A DNA stretch of 10,631 bases from Fimbriimonadaceae bacterium (GTDB lineage: Bacteria > Armatimonadota > Fimbriimonadia > Fimbriimonadales > Fimbriimonadaceae). Position 1 is the stretch's first letter. Every line of letters begins with the position of its first letter. The notes under the pieces are model-generated. The model had not been told where the DNA came from and searched no databases. It was given only the letters and a program-made list of their open reading frames with translations. This document shows, piece by piece, positions 1 to 7,253 of the stretch. The stretch spans positions 1-10,631 of the forward strand of contig JAIBBE010000169.1 in NCBI GenBank assembly GCA_019694835.1, written 5' to 3'. The position numbers and the translations under genes were made by a program.

Positions 1-117
1 GCGGTTGACGACCGCGACCGCGCCCTTCAAGTTGACCGAGGTCCGCGACGGGTCGCCGTTCGGCCCGGTGTTGTAGCGGGCCTCCTCGACCAGGGTCATC
101 GTGTTGATCTTCGACAC
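1..117 (-). CDS. 5' end of an unrecognised gene, cut by the window edge
   Basis: An open minus-strand frame enters from the left edge. It can start at GTG (117-115) or ATG (99-97); an in-frame TGA lies ten triplets beyond the ATG, just upstream of the GTG. From the GTG the protein begins MSKINTMTLVEEARYNTGPN and continues about 19 residues to the edge with ordinary soluble composition and GC-rich third positions. Neither start has a strong ribosome binding site, so the start is not settled. No family is recognised in 39 residues. It runs in the same direction as the upstream nuclease gene but is separated from it by 310 bases containing hairpins, so it is probably a separate unit and part of the chromosomal flank. 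Confidence 0.5.
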   Translation of the reverse strand, partial: MSKINTMTLVEEARYNTGPNGDPSRTSVNLKGAVAVVNR

Positions 118-130
118 CCAAAACCCGACT

Positions 131-187
131 CAGAACCCCCACCCAACCTGCGGTAGTTGGGCTGCGCGCTCCCAAACAGGGGTTCTG
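131..187. repeat. Nested inverted repeat
   Basis: The outer arms are CAGAACCCC (131-139) and GGGGTTCTG (179-187), a perfect 9-base match. Inside them is a second perfect stem, CCCAAC (142-147) with GTTGGG (156-161), around an 8-base loop. The GGTTCTG of the right arm recurs ten bases later at 191-197. On the minus strand this lies just upstream of the left-edge gene, so it could be a structured leader or operator. It lacks a T-tract, so a simple intrinsic terminator is less likely. Confidence 0.5.
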
Positions 188-269
188 AGCGGTTCTGGGG
201 GCCAGGAGATCGCGTCCTGCGGGAGATGCGCGGAAGCAAGCCGGAGAGGGCTTGGAGAAATCCTGGAGA

Positions 270-285
270 CGAGAAGCACTTCTCG
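270..285. repeat. 16-base palindrome, possible operator
   Basis: CGAGAAG and CTTCTCG form a perfect 7-base inverted repeat separated by CA. The short two-base centre suits a dimeric DNA-binding protein better than an RNA hairpin. It sits about 150 bases upstream of the left-edge gene start. No regulator is known from the window; function is inferred from symmetry only. Confidence 0.35.
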
Positions 286-319
286 GGGCATCCGCATGCG
301 CGACATAGCGCCCGAAGAG

Positions 320-369
320 CCGCGCGGTAGCGCGCGGGTGCGCGCCGGGCGCTTGCGCCTGCGCCCGGC
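320..369 (-). terminator. Tandem GC-rich hairpins after the nuclease gene, possible terminator
   Basis: Two hairpins lie 58 to 110 bases beyond the stop codon of the nuclease gene. The stronger is GCCGGGCGC (344-352) with GCGCCCGGC (361-369), 9 perfect GC-rich pairs around an 8-base loop. The second is CCGCGC (320-325) with GCGCGG (332-337). Position at the end of a long operon suggests transcription termination or mRNA 3' protection. Neither is followed by a T-tract on the minus strand, so a canonical intrinsic terminator is not shown. Confidence 0.4.
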
Positions 370-427
370 CCAGAGGTGTCCCTTCCTCTCCTCCGCCGAC
401 GCCTGGTCGCCATCATCCGAACACCCC

Positions 428-2272
428 TCACGCCAAGTCTGGCTCGGTGGGGATCACACGGCTGATTAACATCTGTCGGCTCAGACTCCGTTCCAAGCGC
501 TCCACTAGGTTCTCGGCGGAGTCGCTACTGGCGATCAGACCATCCATCAGCGATAAATCAACAAAGAGAGTTTCGCGCATCCGTCGTTCACGATCAGGAC
601 CCAGGTCTCGCAAATGTTGTTGAATCTTCGCCTGGTGACAGGCAATCTCATCGCCAAGTCGAGATGAGGGACTCGTTGTTACCTGCACCGAGCAAAAGTG
701 TGAGAGGAGAGCGCCAGAGTAGCCTGGCCGATGGAGTTCCCCGAACGTCCTCAGCGATGTCGACAGACTGTAAATTTTCGCAGATCCGAGCGTAAGCGGC
801 TTTCGTTGTCCGCCTTGAACAACTTCAAGGGTCCCCTCTTTGCGCAGGTACATTTCGAAACGCAGCAGTTGCTCTTGGCTCTTTAGGAATACACGGCGCA
901 GATACTCTAATGTCGCATGATAGCCGCCCGACCAATTCGGCATCGCCTCGGCCATCGCCTTGCACTCAAAAACGACAAGTGCGCATCCGTTGGCTGTCTG
1001 AATCATTGCGTCAATGTCGCCCAACTTATCTTTCCCGCCGACGATGTAGTAATCGCCGTGCACAACCGCTCCCAAGCGTGAAAGTTTGCCGCGCAGGAAG
1101 TGCTCGAAGGCAACCGCGAGAACGTCAGGGGTAAGGTTCAGTCGGCGCCGAATCTCGCCTGTGAAATCGGTCATTGCTGTGCGTGGGGCGATGATGCGGG
1201 ACCCCCGCCCCTTGTCAATTACGGGCTTGGAGACAAGGTTGCCGCTAAGCGCGCTGCGAAGAGACTCGCCGTATCCAGGGTTGGGATCGGGTTCTAAATG
1301 GATCCACGCGTTAGGGAGATCGATCCGGCCGACGTCGGTGCCGGGAACTGCTCCTAGGCCAAACAGAATTTTGGCTGCATCCCATCCGGAGACAGTCCCG
1401 TGCCGTTGGACGAGGTACTCGGCGAATTCGAGGTCCGCGGACCGGCGCCACTTGGGCGCGTCGCAGAGACGGGTGTAGAGAATCGTGCGCGCTATCTCTT
1501 CGACCAAGAACGCGGGCTCCGCCCACAGAGCTCCCATGCAGGCGGGGTGATCGAACCGCATCAGATGCATGAACTGAGTAACTAGGGCGTCGAGCCGTGC
1601 CAATGCGTTGCCATTAGAGTTTTGAAGCCGCCTTATGTGTTTGGCTCCATAGTTGGCTAGCAGTTCATATGGCATCTTGCGTTCCGCCCTAGCACACGAC
1701 AGCCGCCAAGCAAGAATCGCGTCACCGCCGAGTTGGCGGCAGACCGAGTCAATCTGGCGAAAGATTGAATCCAGACTGTCGACGTCAGGGTACACGATGC
1801 CGTGAACGTCCTTAAGCTTGAAGTCGGTCGTAATGCCGGAGAAATATTGGACGGATTTGTAGAAGTCTGTCGCGGGAGTGTACATCCGAAGTGGCGGGTC
1901 TTCCCAGGCGCGTTTGCAAATCTCGATCGCCTCGCGAATCCAGGTGTCGTCAAGATCGCGGGTCCCGCTGGCCCCTTGCCTTGCTTGGGTGGCCAACTCT
2001 TCGGCGATCTCCCGAGCTTGTTGCACGTCCATGTCCGCTAGGATTCGGAGACCGATCAGCGCTTCAGGAAGTCCGAGAATTACTACTTGGGCCTCGACAG
2101 TTAGCGCCCCAACATGTTGATAGACGGCGGCCACTCTCGCCACTTCCGTGGATCCCTCTTGGGGATGTGCGGAATGCTCACGCACCAGTTCGAGAAAATG
2201 CTGGGCTCGTTTGAACGCCGGAAGGGCCAAAACGTTTGCGATCCAATCTCTTTGCTGCTTGTTGCGCTTCAT
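428..2272 (-). CDS. PD-(D/E)XK nuclease-domain protein, accessory to the restriction operon
   Basis: The protein has 614 residues and is probably a cytoplasmic DNA endonuclease; no signal peptide or membrane segment is seen. The frame is open 405 bases further upstream, but the start at 2272 is chosen because it alone has a ribosome binding site (GGAG, 9 bases before ATG) and because the sequence becomes protein-like there (MKRNKQQRDWIANVLALPAF). Residues 383-440 carry the nuclease fold signature: a helix with E390, then GDIDAMI with D419/D421, then VVFECKA with E436 and K438, matching the D-x(n)-ExK catalytic pattern of PD-(D/E)XK enzymes. The first 380 residues, mostly helical in character, match no family I recognise; the last 170 (441-614) are also unassigned. 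It follows hsdR in the same direction and probably belongs to the same defence locus. A Type IV-like or auxiliary nuclease role is inference; the fold call is fairly secure. Confidence 0.85.
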   Translation of the reverse strand: MKRNKQQRDWIANVLALPAFKRAQHFLELVREHSAHPQEGSTEVARVAAVYQHVGALTVEAQVVILGLPEALIGLRILADMDVQQAREIAEELATQARQGASGTRDLDDTWIREAIEICKRAWEDPPLRMYTPATDFYKSVQYFSGITTDFKLKDVHGIVYPDVDSLDSIFRQIDSVCRQLGGDAILAWRLSCARAERKMPYELLANYGAKHIRRLQNSNGNALARLDALVTQFMHLMRFDHPACMGALWAEPAFLVEEIARTILYTRLCDAPKWRRSADLEFAEYLVQRHGTVSGWDAAKILFGLGAVPGTDVGRIDLPNAWIHLEPDPNPGYGESLRSALSGNLVSKPVIDKGRGSRIIAPRTAMTDFTGEIRRRLNLTPDVLAVAFEHFLRGKLSRLGAVVHGDYYIVGGKDKLGDIDAMIQTANGCALVVFECKAMAEAMPNWSGGYHATLEYLRRVFLKSQEQLLRFEMYLRKEGTLEVVQGGQRKPLTLGSAKIYSLSTSLRTFGELHRPGYSGALLSHFCSVQVTTSPSSRLGDEIACHQAKIQQHLRDLGPDRERRMRETLFVDLSLMDGLIASSDSAENLVERLERSLSRQMLISRVIPTEPDLA

Positions 2273-2391
2273 GTTTGGCTTCTCCGGTGATGTAATTCCA
2301 ACGTGGTTATTGGTTCCGTGTGCGGCCGGATCTCGTGCCCATTGGTGAGAAGAACAAACGGCTCGACGCCGAATTCTTGCCGGCCAGCTCA
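2269..2391 (-). pseudogene. Relic 3' end of a restriction-subunit-like gene
   Basis: Between an in-frame TGA (2391-2389) and a TGA at 2271-2269, a minus-strand frame reads AGRQEFGVEPFVLLTNGHEI and then about 19 more residues. The segment GVEPFVLLTNGHEI resembles the 'pfvvLTNG.e' strand found after the nuclease core in HsdR N-terminal domains. Reading further upstream in the same frame gives QAQ, a TAG (2400-2398), two residues, then the TGA; a Q-A-x-x-YA helix normally precedes this strand in the family, so two nonsense changes could have interrupted a once-continuous frame. The relic stop overlaps the downstream nuclease ATG as ATGA, the same junction used elsewhere in this operon, which supports it having been a real gene. 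The family assignment rests on a short motif and is tentative. Confidence 0.4.
2282..2285 (-). promoter_or_regulatory. Ribosome binding site of the nuclease gene
   Basis: GGAG on the minus strand, 9 bases before the ATG at 2272. This decides the start of the 614-residue protein against the longer open frame reaching 2677, whose added residues are arginine-, cysteine- and proline-rich and look non-coding. Confidence 0.7.
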
Positions 2392-2781
2392 TCGCGGCTA
2401 CTGCGCTTGGCTCGACCAGGCGGCTCGTGCAACCACCGGGTGTTCGGCGGCGACGCGCTCGCGGGTTCCTGCGCGTCGGTCCGCCGCAGCTGCGCCAGGT
2501 GCGGCTGTTGAGCAGCGCGAGCAACAGTCGTGGCGTTGGAGATCTGGGCGCGCACGATAAGGGACCGTCCGCGTCACGACGAGCGGCAAGTGTCGCAGGG
2601 TGCTCGGAGCCGTCCAGGGTCCGCTCGCTGCGCTCGCCGGCTACGCAGCTCCTGCGCGCCCTGCAGCAGTCCCGCACTCAAGGTCGTGCGTAGGCGCTGC
2701 ACGTCCACCTCCATCTCGTATCTTGATCCAGGAACAGCGTTCTGCCCTCACCTCGATTGAGAAACCATCTGAGCTCCCACA
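2392..2781. other. 390 bases after hsdR without a convincing gene, probably decayed sequence
   Basis: This stretch separates the hsdR stop from the relic frame. On the minus strand a 46-codon frame starts at ATG 2714 (MEVDVQRLRTTLSAGLLQGA) and stops at 2574. It reads plausibly for its first 35 residues, with GGAGGTGG just before an in-frame GTG, but has no recognised relatives. Beyond it all three minus frames are short and arginine- or proline-rich. The lack of one good frame, between genes that are otherwise packed with 4-base overlaps, suggests a gene that has decayed by stops and frameshifts, of which the piece at 2269-2391 is the best-preserved end. No terminator or promoter is evident. 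Confidence 0.4.
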
Positions 2782-5700
2782 TTACGCCGCCCCTGGGACA
2801 AGAGCGTTGCCGTTGGCGCTCGGGTACTGGGTGTACACATGTTCGAAGACGGCTACGGCAAGCAGATCGATCTCATCGTTCTGGTAGGACGATGGGAGTC
2901 CGCGAGACTCATCCCACAGCAAATCGCGGATGGTGATGCGCATATCTGCCTGGGTTTGTTCCTTGCTCCGCCAATCCTGAAAGCGTCCGAGCGCGGCCTT
3001 GACCGCGAAGAGTAGCTCTCGGGCGACTTGCTTGACCTTCTCTCGCGCCCTCTTGTCGAGTTCGGACTTGTTCTTCACGAGTAGATCGAAGACAGCCAAC
3101 TGCTCGTCCTCGAGTCCTTCACGCACCCCGCGCTGCTCTTCCTCCGTCAGTTCCTGCGTGAACGAAACCAGAGCCTCAAAATGCGCTTCGAGCGTGGCGC
3201 GCTCGGTCTCCCGGTTGTAGGCCGCGACGATCTCCTCGAATCGCTTCTGAAAATTGATTCGCAGTGGATTTCGACTGATCATGCCCGAAAGCTGTCTCTG
3301 CAGCGCATCAGTCAGAGAAAGAATTACGGTCTGCTTCTTCTTTGACTTCTTGAATTCCGCTTCAAGCCGCGCAAGATCAATCTTCGAGAGATCGAGCACC
3401 TTACCCGAGTGTGCACCTGGCTCCCGCTCATCGAGTTGCTCGATCGCTTCACCAACTACGCCGTAGAGATCTGCGATAATCGCGGTAATGTCAGCCTTTT
3501 CCTGATTATCCTTGAGGTGTTCCGCGATGGCGCGCAGAGCTTCGAAGCGGTCCTTGTGTGGCGCGAGTAGGTCGGAGCGCCCCTGTAGAGCCAGACGCTT
3601 CGTCGCCGCCACCTGAACGAGCATCGAGAACGTACGACGGCTCTCGTCATTCTTGGAGACAACCTCCACGGCTGATCCGACCTTGTCCTTGTCGAGCAAT
3701 TTCAGGCGTTGGAAGCCGGCTGCGTCGATGAGCTTCTGCAATTCGAAGCCGCATTGTTCGAGGAATGCGACGGCTGCTTCGATAGCAGCAGCATACTCGC
3801 GCTCGAGTACATCCATGTTCGGCTCAGTGTCTCCACCAGCATCCTTGGCTCGCTGCCCATAGCCTCCCTGGCCGAACTTAGCGATTGCCTCCTTCAACGA
3901 ACTCAGCATCCCGTTGTAATCAACGAGCAGTCCGTTATTCTTGCTTTCGTAGATGCGATTCACTCGCGCAATCGCCTGCATCAGGCTATGCCCCTTCATC
4001 GGCTTGTCGATATACAGTGTCGACAGACTCGGGACATCAAAGCCAGTCAACCACATCGCGCACACGATCGCCAGACGGAAGGGATGCTTCGCACTCTTGA
4101 AGTCCTCTCCGGAGTCGCTGTTATTCATGATAGCACGATGACGAAGGATGTCGAGCTTCCAAGGGCGGGTCGTATCGCTCTCCCGCCACTTTTTGAAGGT
4201 CTCGACTTCGTTCTGTGCATCACTGACGATCACCCGGATCTCCGTCTCCTGAAGCCAGTCAAGTCTCCTCTCTGCCTCTCCTGCCTCGGGGCTGTCCGTT
4301 CCGTAGAGCCCGGTCAACTCTTCCACCCTCTGATACTGACGCTCAACCTCGGCCTCCCACTCCAGTTGCACCAACTCGTGCATCTTTACGCACGTCACCT
4401 TATCAATGCACACCAGCATTGCTTTGCCGTTCGCCCAGCGCTCCGACATGTGGGCCACGAGGTCCTTCGCTATCTTCTCAAGGCGCTCGGGTGCAGTGAG
4501 AATGGGGTACTCGCGTGCGAGCGCGGCGCGAAGCCGCGCATCCTTGTCAGGGTCCTCCTTGAGTTCCTCTTCGTACTTCCTGAGCGCGTGCGCGATCCGT
4601 TCGTTGAGGTCTGTGACTGCTACCTTGAGTCGCTCGCCGCGGTTGTCGTAGAGGAGGGGGACGGTCGCCTGGTCCGCGATGGCTCGGTTGAACGGGTACT
4701 TCGAGACGTAGTCGCCGAACCAAGCTCGGGTGAGTTGATCTTCCTCGGATTCCATCAACGGCGTTCCCGTGAACGCGATGAACGAAGCCCGCGGAAGCAC
4801 CCGCCGCATCTCGATAGCGAGATCGCCATACTGGGTACGATGAGCCTCGTCGGCCATCACGATGATGTCAGAACGTTCCGAGTAGACGTGCGCCTCTTCA
4901 CGATTGAACTTGTGGACGAGAGTGAAGATGTAGTCGCTCCCGCTTCTTACCAGTTTCTCGAGGTGCTTCCCCGACCCTGCGCGATGGAGACGAGCCTCCT
5001 CGACCGCGCCGACGCCCGCAAAGGTCTTTGAGATCTGGTCATCAAGCTCTTCTCGGTCGGTGACGATGACAAAAGTGAACTGCGCGCTCAATTTCCGATG
5101 GATCTTGCGAGTCAGGTAGACCATTGAGTAAGACTTACCCGAGCCTTGCGTATGCCAGAACACACCGAGTCGTCCCGCGCGCTTCTCTCGGTCGCTAACA
5201 GCCTCAAGCGCTCGGTTCACTCCGAGGTACTGATGATTGCGAGCGAAGATCTTGATCAGGCCGTCCTTTGTCTGGTCGAAGACGATGAAGTTCTCGATGA
5301 GATCGATGAACGTCTGCTTTTCACAGATGAGCCGGAGCATCGTCTCGAACGAGGCATCTCCCTCCTCGTCCTCTGTCCGGCGCTTCCATTCATAGAAATG
5401 TTCAAACTGTCCTGAGATCGTTCCGACGCGTCCGGCTATGCCGTTGGAGAGGATCACGAGCGCGTTGTGCTGAAAAAGGTGAGGAATCGTGTCTTTGTAG
5501 TCGCTGAAGTTCTTGACGTAGGCGGTCTTGATGTCTTTCGACGAGCGTTTAAGCTCAATGAAGAGCAGCGGAAGGCCGTTGACGAAGCCAATGATGTCAG
5601 CGCGACGGTGATAGATCGGCCCTTGTACCCAGAACTCACGTACTGCCAAGAAGTGATTGTTCGACGGCTTATCGAAGTCGATGACCTTGAGGGGACACTC

Positions 5701-6042
5701 GGTGAGTTCCGAACTGCCCGGCCTGAAGTAGGCTACCTTCACTCCGTCACGGATCTTCGCGTACGTCTCCCTGTTCAGGTCGACCAGGGTCCTGGCCGCG
5801 TTCCATGACGTGAGCTCGGTGATCGCTTTGCGATAGGCTTCGTCCGGGTGCCCAGGATTGAGCCGCCGAAGAGCCGCCTCGAGTTCGTGTGTGAGGACGA
5901 CTTCGCGGTCGGACATTCGGCCGAGTGAGCCATCTGGGCCGAAGGTCTCCTTGCGGGCGTCTACGATGTCCCAGCCGAGTTCATCCCGGAGAAACGAGGC
6001 CGTCGTTCGCTGGACAAGCACATCTTCGCTGTACGGGTTCAT
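2782..6042 (-). CDS. hsdR: Type I restriction enzyme, R (motor and nuclease) subunit
   Basis: The 1086-residue protein has the expected size for HsdR, which with HsdM and HsdS translocates DNA using ATP and cuts unmodified DNA at a distance from the recognition site. Domains in order: an N-terminal PD-(D/E)XK nuclease (about 1-220) with RADIIGF (D149) and FIELKRS (E163, K165). Then a superfamily 2 helicase motor with Walker A HTQGSGKS (297-304), DEAH (398-401), FTGTP (424-428), WLTGFDVPSL (664-673) and QAIARVNR (689-696). Last comes a helical, charged C-terminal region (about 720-1086) that normally docks on the methylase core. All catalytic motifs are present, so it is probably active. Its ATG overlaps the hsdS stop as ATGA, with GGGAG 9 bases upstream inside the hsdS coding end, consistent with coupled translation. 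Assignment is secure; the recognition site cannot be read from the sequence. Confidence 0.97.
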   Translation of the reverse strand: MNPYSEDVLVQRTTASFLRDELGWDIVDARKETFGPDGSLGRMSDREVVLTHELEAALRRLNPGHPDEAYRKAITELTSWNAARTLVDLNRETYAKIRDGVKVAYFRPGSSELTECPLKVIDFDKPSNNHFLAVREFWVQGPIYHRRADIIGFVNGLPLLFIELKRSSKDIKTAYVKNFSDYKDTIPHLFQHNALVILSNGIAGRVGTISGQFEHFYEWKRRTEDEEGDASFETMLRLICEKQTFIDLIENFIVFDQTKDGLIKIFARNHQYLGVNRALEAVSDREKRAGRLGVFWHTQGSGKSYSMVYLTRKIHRKLSAQFTFVIVTDREELDDQISKTFAGVGAVEEARLHRAGSGKHLEKLVRSGSDYIFTLVHKFNREEAHVYSERSDIIVMADEAHRTQYGDLAIEMRRVLPRASFIAFTGTPLMESEEDQLTRAWFGDYVSKYPFNRAIADQATVPLLYDNRGERLKVAVTDLNERIAHALRKYEEELKEDPDKDARLRAALAREYPILTAPERLEKIAKDLVAHMSERWANGKAMLVCIDKVTCVKMHELVQLEWEAEVERQYQRVEELTGLYGTDSPEAGEAERRLDWLQETEIRVIVSDAQNEVETFKKWRESDTTRPWKLDILRHRAIMNNSDSGEDFKSAKHPFRLAIVCAMWLTGFDVPSLSTLYIDKPMKGHSLMQAIARVNRIYESKNNGLLVDYNGMLSSLKEAIAKFGQGGYGQRAKDAGGDTEPNMDVLEREYAAAIEAAVAFLEQCGFELQKLIDAAGFQRLKLLDKDKVGSAVEVVSKNDESRRTFSMLVQVAATKRLALQGRSDLLAPHKDRFEALRAIAEHLKDNQEKADITAIIADLYGVVGEAIEQLDEREPGAHSGKVLDLSKIDLARLEAEFKKSKKKQTVILSLTDALQRQLSGMISRNPLRINFQKRFEEIVAAYNRETERATLEAHFEALVSFTQELTEEEQRGVREGLEDEQLAVFDLLVKNKSELDKRAREKVKQVARELLFAVKAALGRFQDWRSKEQTQADMRITIRDLLWDESRGLPSSYQNDEIDLLAVAVFEHVYTQYPSANGNALVPGAA

Positions 6043-7253
6043 GGCGAAATGCTCCCATTCATGAGGCGGGGGAGGAGAAGGTCGCGGGCCTCGATCAGTA
6101 GGCGATTCTGGAAGATCAAATTCTCGATCAAAGCCACATGGGCACTTACAAGATCGTTGAATTCATCACAAAGCAAATTTGGGGGGATAAGCACGGGATG
6201 CGCAGCCATTGAAGGCCAGTGTGCACGGGGCATTTTAGACCCCTCCGTCGAAGTCTGATGGGTCATTTCCACAAACTCATCACTGGCGACGAGACCGAGA
6301 ACAATCGAGAACAGAGATGATTTAACCGGCCGCATGACGATTGCATCTGACGAACAAACGCCAGAGATTGGAACAGATGCAGCCTTGTGCAGGTATGGGC
6401 GGATCTTTCCAAAAAGGATGTCACGATGGGAGAACTTCAGCTTGCTGCTTGTCACATCCTCAACCGAAGACCATGCATCGAGAACCATGAAACGTCGAGG
6501 GATGTGCTCCAACCCTACGTAGGGAGTACTAGCATCAACTGCGGACGGATCAACCATATCCCGTCTGAGTTCGACCAGGCGTCCGAGCGTGCTTCTCATC
6601 CACCCCGTTGGCACACCGTCAGTGATCTTTACGCGTTCTCGACCAGGAAAGTTGAGAGACACGAACCATTCGCGATAGATGACTCGATTCGCCTCCTCGA
6701 GCAGACTCATGCGGCGAAGATTATTGGCGATCAGGCCATCATAACCATCCAGGGTCTCTGCAATCCGAGCCTGCGTAGTGAGGTCCGGGAGACGGATGCT
6801 GCAGGCGTAGATCCGCTCAGGTGCCGTGTGTCGAACTGTTGCACCTGTCGCTGTGGCTCGTATTTGGGCGCGAATCGCTGGGCAGTTGAAGATGTGGTAG
6901 GCATAGCGGATATCCAGGCGACTATAATCCTCCACTCTAATTAATCCAAGTCGTTGATTGTGAAGGAATCGACCGTCTTCCGGCACCCTAGCGGAGGCCC
7001 CGAGAATGGGAGCAGACTGCTTCAGATCAGTCATGGCAACCAGCAGGTCGCCCTTCTGCAACAGATATTCGGGAGGGAAGTCTGCGGCGTAGTACTTGAG
7101 TTTCTCTTCCCTAAGACGCAACCCGCCGTTCTCGTGAAAGTTGCCAGGGGTCAGGAGGACATACTCGCCTTCGTCGGCGAAGTGTTCCCCCTTGAAGGCC
7201 CAGCCGTGCTTGACGCTCAGCAGATCGCCGAGTCGATACGTCGGCCACATCAT
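6039..7253 (-). CDS. hsdS: Type I restriction-modification specificity subunit
   Basis: The 404-residue protein sets the DNA target of the methylase and restriction complexes. It has the two-fold HsdS layout. Target recognition domain 1 (about 1-155, beginning MMWPTYRLGDLLSVKHGWAF) is followed by a central conserved helix (about 160-200, QARIAETLDGYDGLIANNLR onward to EWF). Recognition domain 2 (about 205-355) is followed by the C-terminal conserved helix (about 363-400, ending LLLPRLMNG). The start at 7253 is chosen over the open frame reaching 7298: it overlaps the hsdM stop as ATGA and has GGGAAGG 8 bases upstream. The adjacent ATG at 7250 is also possible. Local GC is visibly lower than in the neighbouring kinase, and recognition domains are commonly exchanged, so this gene may have its own transfer history. 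Two full domains imply a bipartite asymmetric target. Confidence 0.95.
   Translation of the reverse strand: MMWPTYRLGDLLSVKHGWAFKGEHFADEGEYVLLTPGNFHENGGLRLREEKLKYYAADFPPEYLLQKGDLLVAMTDLKQSAPILGASARVPEDGRFLHNQRLGLIRVEDYSRLDIRYAYHIFNCPAIRAQIRATATGATVRHTAPERIYACSIRLPDLTTQARIAETLDGYDGLIANNLRRMSLLEEANRVIYREWFVSLNFPGRERVKITDGVPTGWMRSTLGRLVELRRDMVDPSAVDASTPYVGLEHIPRRFMVLDAWSSVEDVTSSKLKFSHRDILFGKIRPYLHKAASVPISGVCSSDAIVMRPVKSSLFSIVLGLVASDEFVEMTHQTSTEGSKMPRAHWPSMAAHPVLIPPNLLCDEFNDLVSAHVALIENLIFQNRLLIEARDLLLPRLMNGSISP

Larger units (their letters stand above)
118..427. other. 310-base intergenic region rich in inverted repeats
   Basis: This region separates the left-edge gene from the stop of the nuclease gene. 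The open frames on both strands have arginine- and serine-rich compositions typical of shadow frames in GC-rich DNA, and none has a convincing start. What can be seen is structural: a nested inverted repeat (131-187), a 7-base directly repeated motif GGTTCTG at 181 and 191, a 16-base palindrome (270-285), and two adjacent GC-rich hairpins (320-369). It plausibly contains the terminator of the restriction operon and the promoter of the left-edge gene, but no clear -35/-10 pair was found. Confidence 0.6.

Noticed and set aside
2620..2637. GCTCGC-TGC-GCTCGC as a hairpin or terminator
   Set aside because: It is a short direct repeat, not an inverted one, and this pattern is common in GC-rich DNA.
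2273..2677. A 135-residue N-terminal extension of the nuclease protein in the same open frame
   Set aside because: The extension is rich in Arg, Cys and Pro, has no ribosome binding site at its start, and gives way to normal protein sequence exactly at an ATG with a well-placed GGAG.
2730..2742. GAAC-N3-GTTC as a possible SOS box
   Set aside because: The spacing fits no LexA site I know of, and it lies just after hsdR rather than at a recognised promoter.
3709..5031. A 440-codon open frame on the plus strand
   Set aside because: It lies wholly antisense to the hsdR helicase region, whose motifs are intact; such long antisense frames are common in GC-rich genes.
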